From Thermoplasmata archaeon (GTDB lineage Archaea > Thermoplasmatota > Thermoplasmata > GCA-020350865), in the NCBI GenBank assembly GCA_020351895.1, contig CP070672.1, forward strand, positions 1,422,316 through 1,437,593: DNA of 15,278 bases, given 5' to 3'. The notes under the pieces are model-generated. The model did no database searches, was not told the DNA's origin, and worked only from the letters and a program-made list of their open reading frames with translations. Below, piece after piece: positions 6,401 to 13,100 of this stretch; position 1 is the stretch's first letter, and every line of letters starts with the position of its first letter. Made by a program: the position numbers and the translations under genes.

Positions 6401-9400
6401 AGGGGGGATATATGGAAAGGTAAATGTAAAAAATAATCTCCCCACAGTAGTTGATATAAAACCATCGAAACCCGAGGTAATAGCAGGAGCGGAATATATC
6501 TACATCCACGTCAATGCCACAGATTACGAAGATAACGAAGCAGACATGATACTCTTAGTTGAACATAGATACGGCTCCGAGTCGTGGAAAACCGATTACA
6601 TCGTTGGCTCTACAATATACGATCCATCGGGATGGCTGAAGATAAAGTTCGAACCTGATGCTGCCGCTCCATTGGGCGATTATGATTTCAGGGTAAAGGT
6701 AGTGGATACAGATGGCGGTCAGAGTACTGACTGGGTACAAGCAGATAATATTGTATCTGTCCAGAATCCAGAGCCCATACTTGAGGATATAACCTTAGGA
6801 GCTACAGAAGTATACAGAAACGATACCATTCACATATTCGTTAACGCCTCCGATCCGGCTATTAATGAATCTGACCTAACAATCGAAGTCCAGTACTCTC
6901 CACCAAGCGGTGGTTGGATTGACATAACAGTATCCCCCTCAGATTTCAATTCTTTGGGAGGCTTTTGGGTGATTCCATTCACTCCAAATCTCAATGCAGA
7001 ATTAGGCCAATATCATTTCAGAGGTAGAGTCTTTAACGGAATAGCTTACAGCAATGGAGGAAATTATGATTATACAGTGGATGATGCGGAAGTAATGAAC
7101 AACCCACCCGATGTATTAGACATTATTCCCTCTAAGCCAAAAGTAAATGCCGGAACAGAATTCATATACATCCATGTCAATGCAACAGATGTTGAGGATG
7201 CAACAAGTGATCTTGCACTCGTAGTTGAGCATCGAAATGCAACTGGTTCATGGGAAAGCAAATTCATTGTTGGCCCCACGATCTACGATCCACTGGGCTG
7301 GTTAAAGATCAAGTTCGAGCCAACAAGCGACGCACAATTGGGCCTCTACGATTTCAGGGTAAAGGTGGTGGATAGAGATAACGATTCCAGCATTGCCTGG
7401 TTTGTACTAGATGATGGTGTGGAGGTCGTAAGTTTAGAGCCGATACTGGAGGACTTAGTACTGGGTGCTTCTTTCGTTTACAGAAACAATACTCTCTACA
7501 TGTTCCTAAACGCCACAGATACTGTGGATTACGAGTCTAACTTGACTCCCGAAGTACAATATAAAGCACCATCTGGTGGTTGGGTTGATATTCCAAACTC
7601 ATCCATGTACTATGTAGACACAAACGGGAATCTCAGTGATGATATAGGTTATTGGTTCATCGAGTTTGCTCCTAATTTGACTGCAGAGACAGGATTGTAC
7701 CAATTCAGGGGGAGGGTGAAAAACACTGCTGAGGTTTACAGTAATGGAGGAGCCTACACCCTCTCGGTTCCCATGGAGATGGAGGTTAGAAACAATCCTC
7801 CAGTGGTTAACGACATATGGTCCGAATCTTCAACGGTAACGAGAGGAAATACAATATACATATATGTAGATGTAAATGATTTGGAGGATCCAGAAGATGA
7901 ATTGGACATATACCTTGAATATAGAGCAGAAGGCGGGACCTGGGATGACTATTACTTATCAGATTATCAATTCGATACATTCTATAACAGCTGGAGGATA
8001 ATGTTCTCGCCTCCTTCTGATGTTTCCTTCTCAACAGGACTTTACGACTTTCAGGTATTCTTTGAGGATAATGACGGTGCCGAGACAATGTATACAAAAC
8101 TGGATCTGGTAGAAGTCAAAAATGCACTCCCCACTGCTGATTCCTTAAATGTTCCTTCCACTTCAGGTTATCCCTTGGAACCCCTAATAATCACAGCCGA
8201 TGGAACCGATGCGGATCATGGAGAGGCAGGACTCACGGCAATCTTCGAGTATTCGGTTGATGGAGTGAATTGGGTGGATTACCAGGACCCAGGAAGTTAC
8301 TTTACAGGCTCGCCCACATACACAAGTGGTCACTGGCAGATAACGTTCTATCCGCCTGTCGATGCCTATGTTGGATTGTACAGTTTCAGGGTACAATTCT
8401 CGGACGGGATAGACACGAGTAATCGGATCGAGCTAATGGACTATTACACATTGATGGCCCTGGATGTGATGGTCTTGGATCTCAATGTACCTCCTTCTGG
8501 ATACCGCGTGGAAACTGTTTACATAACAGCAAATGCAACAGATCCCGGGGGTACCGAATCCGGTTTAACTGCAATGTTTGAGTACATGGAGCCAATGGGC
8601 AGCACTTGGATTACTCAAGGAACTTCAGGTGGTTACTTCAGTGGTACACCCCAGTATACAGGTGAGTTCTGGCATATCGCATTCAGCCCACCTGCTGATG
8701 CACAACTCGGCCTTTACAGCTTCAGGGTGCAGTTTTCTAACAGCACAAACACTAGCTCATGGGAGACTGAATTGGATTCCTTTACACTCCTGAACAATAT
8801 ACCCAAAGTGGTTGATCTTATGGTTCCTTTTTCAGGTTACCGTTTAGAAACAATATATATCACGGCAAATGGAAGAGATCAAGATGACATTGAGGAAGAC
8901 CTAACACCAATATTCCAGTACAAGGACCCAAATGACAGTGATTGGATATCCCTGGAAGATCCAGGAAATTACTTCAATGGAACACCTCAATACACAGACG
9001 AGTTCTGGCAGATCGCATTCACGGCACCTGCCGACGCCGATCTCGGTGATTACAGCTTTCGGGTGAGATTTTCAGATGAGCATGACACTGGAGATTGGTT
9101 TGAGAAATTGGATTCGCTTGCCCTGATCAATAACGCTCCTGAAGTAGAGGCCCTCACCGTCCCTCCATCAGGATATCGTTTGGAAGCCATATACATCACA
9201 GCAAACGGTACAGATCCTGATGGAAGTGAGTATGCATTGACTCCCAGTTTCCAATACAAGGGACCTTTGGATAGTGAATGGATATCTCAAGGAGATTTAG
9301 GAAGTTACTTTACGGGAGAACCACAATATGTGAGTGGCAACTGGAGAATCGAATTCATTCCACCTGTGGATGCCGATCTCGGAAAGTACAGTTTTACGGT

Positions 9401-10133
9401 TCAATTCTCAGATGGTATTTATCCAAGCCAATGGACAACACAACTCGACTCCTTTACATTAATGAACAACAAGCCCTCTGTTCAAATCACGTCACCATCT
9501 TCTGGAGAGCAAAGTTCGGCCTCAGTCACATTCACTGCTTTGGCTTCAGATATCGAGGACTCAACATTTACTTACGAATGGGATTTCGGGGATGGCTCTC
9601 CAGTATCCTCAGAAGAATCACCAACACATAACTATTCCAAGGAAGGCGACTATGTTGTTTCAGTAACAGTTAAAGACAAAGATGGTGGGACAGTGGAAGA
9701 CAACCTGACAATAAGTATCCCAAAAGAAACACTTCCCAAGGAAAAGGAACCGGAATTTGACTCCATGGTGTTTGTTCTATCCCTGATTCCATTACTGCTA
9801 GCCATATTGATCATTTTGTTTCTGCTCGCAAGAAGAAAGAAGAAAGAGGAGGAAGAACCTCCACTTGCTCCCGGTACCATGCCTGTTCCCGAAGAGGAGC
9901 CTGAAGATGAGTTCGCTCTTCCTGAGGAACCTTCCACAGAAGAAACTACACATGAGCCATTTGATGAGGAACAAACACAAGAGCCTGAACCGAATCCTAC
10001 AGAAGAAAAAGACGAACTACCATCATCAGAGGATCAAGAGGAGGGAAGTGAACCTTCTGACACAACCGAGCCCGAATCAAAAGAAGATAGTGGAGAGAAA
10101 ACACAATTAAAAACTTCTGGGGATAATGATTAG
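3459..10133 (+). CDS. Giant membrane-anchored surface protein: beta-helix, 12 Ig-like repeats, PKD, TM helix, acidic tail (2,224 aa)
   Basis: Residues 1-31 form a signal peptide (cleavage near NVSA/DTE). Residues about 75-520 are a right-handed parallel beta-helix of the NosD/PbH1 type, with rungs such as IEYNEISDCWAGIIVY and ITDNLFEGNGDG. Residues about 551-650 resemble a carboxypeptidase-regulatory-like domain (SPVSGANIWIDD, TTDSNGWMTFIPL). Twelve Ig-like repeats of about 113 residues start at residues 651, 767, 882, 995, 1106, 1217, 1328, 1448, 1558, 1669, 1782 and 1894, with a shared pattern of NATDxED, WxIxFxPPxDAxLGxYxFRVxFSD. A PKD domain with WDFGDG (W2041) and THNYSKEGDYVVSVTV follows. 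One membrane helix at about 2103-2124 is followed by ARRKKK and a roughly 100-residue acidic tail. The layout predicts an externally displayed beta-helix head on a long stalk, anchored in the membrane with its C-terminus in the cytoplasm. Beta-helices of this type often bind or cleave polysaccharide, but I see no catalytic site. Adhesion or cell-envelope structure is the safest inference. The stop is TAG. Confidence 0.9.
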   Translation: MKKAISMGLTALMFFSVLVVVDLVPLGNVSADTETNAPYDTGNGNPPGDGVLENDPGDWIISWSATPDYIEYTNTTIILNGNLIIEQDAELILRNVTLKMNVNSDGEFNITVQPGGTLRILDIDNNPSTMNDASNITSNTAFHYEFKVEGPDGFLEMRNSELHECGYSFSKADKSDGGLWIAGDADIEYNEISDCWAGIIVYETGSSMGPPIEIGPNNTISDCYWGVTVSSSTNINIHNNSIVTNTMGGVSIDSSGSNISNNISLQDNNISANSDYSLDIMDSNDIMILRNEINSSDLAYLDTITGLEIRNNYFCQGGTSVEVTYFLVRDANDFIFDSNVLNDNVGISSLFNTCWATTISNNDFKNNGGGGFGVHLGSYDTVIKGNNIIGNKDMGLHIVGHNINITDNLFEGNGDGVTQGGDPTWQDCGLEIMNSYDIYVTNNRFIQNINTSPTGDHVDGIYLFGSNRITTVYMENNTMDRNDYNLHCRGGVSVIDVNSTYILSTLPTPTPYDVYLEQAVDAYPSAPDNHITFLNTTFDNSSVYIGDPGSDHTVKWYKHIKTEDYGGSPVSGANIWIDDSYGDPEPAGQPFTTDSNGWMTFIPLTEYIQDSSTKTFYTPHSIQVTDGARVGLDLANMWHSHVNTLILNDKPIVSSLQTEYGPTGSVYRTDTIIIRVEGSDIEESNNDLTPHIQFRVNETSTWVDESSPYFGTWSYDSGNDWWEISFTPPADAVLDNYGFRVSINDTYPSYSDWFVVNDMVEVLNNPPNAEDILESGPSVYRGDNIEIFADASDIEDIDEDGSWSAVLEYKLANSTSWSSVYVTGSGYDSFTENWKFLFEPPGTRPDPKHGLADFRVKFTDSDGDESSWYTENNLIHIYNVIPTVSDIKSGQSEIKRGEYTWVFANGTDTEETEGNLNVEFFYDVPGGGITWIQDNFIGSAQFDNIYNLWKIQFLALPSDPIGDYYFMIRFTDSDGDYDELVGGIYGKVNVKNNLPTVVDIKPSKPEVIAGAEYIYIHVNATDYEDNEADMILLVEHRYGSESWKTDYIVGSTIYDPSGWLKIKFEPDAAAPLGDYDFRVKVVDTDGGQSTDWVQADNIVSVQNPEPILEDITLGATEVYRNDTIHIFVNASDPAINESDLTIEVQYSPPSGGWIDITVSPSDFNSLGGFWVIPFTPNLNAELGQYHFRGRVFNGIAYSNGGNYDYTVDDAEVMNNPPDVLDIIPSKPKVNAGTEFIYIHVNATDVEDATSDLALVVEHRNATGSWESKFIVGPTIYDPLGWLKIKFEPTSDAQLGLYDFRVKVVDRDNDSSIAWFVLDDGVEVVSLEPILEDLVLGASFVYRNNTLYMFLNATDTVDYESNLTPEVQYKAPSGGWVDIPNSSMYYVDTNGNLSDDIGYWFIEFAPNLTAETGLYQFRGRVKNTAEVYSNGGAYTLSVPMEMEVRNNPPVVNDIWSESSTVTRGNTIYIYVDVNDLEDPEDELDIYLEYRAEGGTWDDYYLSDYQFDTFYNSWRIMFSPPSDVSFSTGLYDFQVFFEDNDGAETMYTKLDLVEVKNALPTADSLNVPSTSGYPLEPLIITADGTDADHGEAGLTAIFEYSVDGVNWVDYQDPGSYFTGSPTYTSGHWQITFYPPVDAYVGLYSFRVQFSDGIDTSNRIELMDYYTLMALDVMVLDLNVPPSGYRVETVYITANATDPGGTESGLTAMFEYMEPMGSTWITQGTSGGYFSGTPQYTGEFWHIAFSPPADAQLGLYSFRVQFSNSTNTSSWETELDSFTLLNNIPKVVDLMVPFSGYRLETIYITANGRDQDDIEEDLTPIFQYKDPNDSDWISLEDPGNYFNGTPQYTDEFWQIAFTAPADADLGDYSFRVRFSDEHDTGDWFEKLDSLALINNAPEVEALTVPPSGYRLEAIYITANGTDPDGSEYALTPSFQYKGPLDSEWISQGDLGSYFTGEPQYVSGNWRIEFIPPVDADLGKYSFTVQFSDGIYPSQWTTQLDSFTLMNNKPSVQITSPSSGEQSSASVTFTALASDIEDSTFTYEWDFGDGSPVSSEESPTHNYSKEGDYVVSVTVKDKDGGTVEDNLTISIPKETLPKEKEPEFDSMVFVLSLIPLLLAILIILFLLARRKKKEEEEPPLAPGTMPVPEEEPEDEFALPEEPSTEETTHEPFDEEQTQEPEPNPTEEKDELPSSEDQEEGSEPSDTTEPESKEDSGEKTQLKTSGDND
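5409..9470 (+). repeat. Twelve tandem Ig-like domain repeats (110-120 codons each)
   Basis: Each unit opens with a Pro-containing strand (PTVxDI), then RGxxIYIxxNATDxED, and closes with WxIxFxPPxDAxLGxYxFRV. Spacing between successive units is 116, 115, 113, 111, 111, 111, 120, 110, 111, 113, 112 and 112 codons, the last counted to the PKD domain. Units 4-7 and units 9-12 form two visibly different subfamilies. N-x-S/T sequons recur at one equivalent position in units 3, 4, 5, 6, 7, 10 and 12. Confidence 0.85.
6441..7799 (+). repeat. Higher-order duplication of a two-domain Ig-like pair (666-bp offset)
   Basis: Repeat 4 resembles repeat 6 (AGAEYIYIHVNATDYED versus AGTEFIYIHVNATDVED; GWLKIKFEP in both). 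Repeat 5 resembles repeat 7 (PILEDITLGATEVYRNDT versus PILEDLVLGASFVYRNNT). Both pairs are offset by exactly 666 bp (6441 to 7107, and 6774 to 7440). This points to duplication of a two-domain block rather than single-domain expansion. Confidence 0.85.
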
Positions 10134-10168
10134 GTCATTCCTCAAGCATTCTTAAAAACGTAAGGTTC
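10134..10168. other. 35-bp gap between convergent stop codons
   Basis: Two giant convergent genes end 35 bp apart. No hairpin is visible. A run of five T on the minus strand (10154-10158 as A on plus) lies just after the minus-strand gene and could act as a weak archaeal U-tract terminator. The plus-strand gene has no comparable T-run in the gap, so its transcript probably enters the opposite gene. Confidence 0.4.
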
Positions 10169-13100
10169 CTAGATTCCTATATAAGCATATCTTACCTCTT
10201 CAAAAGTGGACAACTGATAGCCTTCAGACATGATCATATCAGGATCATAGGCTCCTTCTGGCATTCTATAAGAATGCCAGCACCACCTCTTTTCATTCTC
10301 TATGTAGTAATTGATACCAACTGTATTTGGAATGTCATCGCAGTACCAATCAAGAGAATTTATGGCAAAGGGTTCGAGAGGGAGCCCAAGGGACTCATAT
10401 CCTCTGTCGTACTCTCGGAACCATATGCCGATGCTGTAAGTTGTGTTGCATCCCACTATGTCGCTTGCGGTAACTGCGCTCACCATGTAATAATAATGGG
10501 TTCCATCCATGACTTCCACGAAATCTGTCCACATTGTATTTGTGGTGGAGGCTACAGGCTGAAGGGACAGTAGATTCAAGCCGTCACGCCTATCAGATCT
10601 GTATATGAGGTAATGGTCAAATTCTGGATTAGATACTGGATCCCAGCTCAGATCTATGGTATATAAAACAGTACTATAATATGCAATATTCTGCTCATTG
10701 AAGTTGCCTACGACGATATCGAGCCTGTCATCATTGTTTATATCGCCTACATCAAGGCACCATGTGTTGTCAATCCCTGTACCAAATCCGTAATTTGAGG
10801 TGAATGTTCCGTCACCATTTCCAAGATAAACGTAATTCTGTCCAGTTATCCCATCATATTCATTCCCCACAATGATATCGAGTATGTTATCATTATCCAT
10901 GTCTCCAAGGGCGACATCCGTTGTCCACTCGTTGGGCAAACCGAAGTTATAGAATATGGAGAAATCACCGTTTCCATCCCCTAAATACACGGCGTTCTGA
11001 GCGCTTACACCGTCGAATTCATTTCCAACAACTATGTCGAGATCTCCATCATAATTCACATCACCCAAGGCGACGCTCAGTGTGTTGTCATCACTTGAAC
11101 TAATATTATAATAAGTGGTGTCGAAGGTACCATCACCATCTCCCATGTAAACAACATTCTGCTGGGCATAATTGCCAACCACGATGTCAAGATTTGCATC
11201 GTCATCCACATAACCAAGTGCAACATTTGCAGTCAGGTCCTTACTAGTTCCAAAGTTTATGGATGTCGTAAAAGTTCCGTCACCATTGCCGAGATATACC
11301 ACATTTTGGGCATCGACCCCATTAAACTGATTTCCCACCACGATGTCGAGCTTAGTGTCGTTATTCACATCACCAAGTGCTACGCTCTCTGTTGCGTCCA
11401 TTCCGGTCCCAAAACCGTTGGAAATTGGAAATGTACCGTCACCATTTCCCATATAAACTACATTCAAGGCATTGAAACCATTATACTGATTCCCTGTAAC
11501 AATATCGAGATTTCCGTCCTTGTCCACATCTCCCAGGGCAATGCTCATAGTGACATCCATGCCTGTCCCGAAAAAGTTGGGTGTACCGAACGTGCCGTCG
11601 CCATTTCCCATATAAACAACATTCCACTGGAAGTAGTTACCTAAAACCACATCTAGGTTTCCATCGTTATCAACATCACCCAGTGCAATGCTTGAGGTCC
11701 AATCTGAGCCTGTGCCGAAGTTCGATTGGCTCGTTGTATTAGAAGGAAGACCCAGACTCAACATGAAATTGGCGGGAGCAGGCAAGTATCCTTCATCGTA
11801 TCTTATGGATGTGCCCGGGCTTCCGCAGAATGTATAGTAAGATTGAGCATTTACCTTTATCTCATAACCCTCTCCTAATACCACAAATGTGTCGTTTAAA
11901 CCGAGGGGATCTGCCTTATAATGGGTAATCCACTTTTGGGTTGTTGAATCGGCCCATTTTATGTAATCGACATTTGGAATTTCATCACAATACCAGTCAA
12001 CCTCTTTGATCACGTAGGGTTCAAGGGGTAACGAAAACGTGCTCACACCAGATGGGAAATCCTTTGTCCATTTACCAACTGTGTTGCTTGTGGTACTCTT
12101 GTTTCCTGAGGCCTCGACACTTCGAACACAGTAATAATATTGGGAAGGAGCAGAAGGCAGGGCTGCATCATCATCAAACCAATTTCTATTAAGTGGATCG
12201 AGGACACCTGTTATGGGATTGGTATGTATTGATGTATCTCTCCATGGATCGGAAAAGTCGAATCCCTGTTTATCCTCTGCCCTGTATATCAGATAATGAT
12301 CTGTTGGAGTCAAAGGAGCAGTCCAGTTCAACCACACATCCTCTTGATTGGCGGTCAGATTGTTATAGAGTATTGGAGGTGCAGGGGGAATCGGTAATAC
12401 ATTTATCCAGACCCTTGGAAGGGTATCATTTGTAGACACTGTTGTATTTATGTCTATATACCGTGTATAATTGACGCTGGAAACTCCAAATACGTTGGTT
12501 TCTTTCAGTCCCACCTCACTGGCTGTTATATCAAAAGAAACCGCCCATATCTCCCCGATTGAAATCTGGGATATGTTCCATTCAAGAATCTTGTTACCAA
12601 AAGCAGCTATTGTTATTTTACTCGGATCCATGGGATCGCCGGTATAGGGATTGATAAAACTCCCCGGTATGTAGTCTATATACGGGGGCAAAACATCTGT
12701 GAGTAATGGGGAGGTATCAGGGTCCGGGTCCTCCCCTGCAATAACAATCAACTCCTCGGCAATGTAACCGAATATGGCCAATAGATTGTCAGGGGTCGGG
12801 CTGAAGTAATATTTACCACCTGTAATTGCTGCAACCTGTTGTAGTATCGCCTCATCGGCATCATCACCCAAACCTATTGTAAAAATCAGGATACCGTAAT
12901 CAGCAGCCCTTTGGGCCTCGGCTATTGTTGCCTCGTCCTGATACGGATAGTTATTTGAGCCATCAGTTAGCAATATTATCACAAGGTTATGGTCGTAATT
13001 GCCGTTTAGGATCAGCTCATCTATCGAATCCTTAAGGCCTCCGCTCATATCTGTCAGGCCGTCTTGATCTATGCTGTCAAGCGCGATTTTTACTGCGTTG

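Noticed and set aside
9650..9937. Antisense Ser-rich frame opposite the PKD and acidic tail
   Set aside because: The Ser/Gly-rich content is the reverse complement of Glu/Pro/Lys codons in the real gene, and no start signal is seen.
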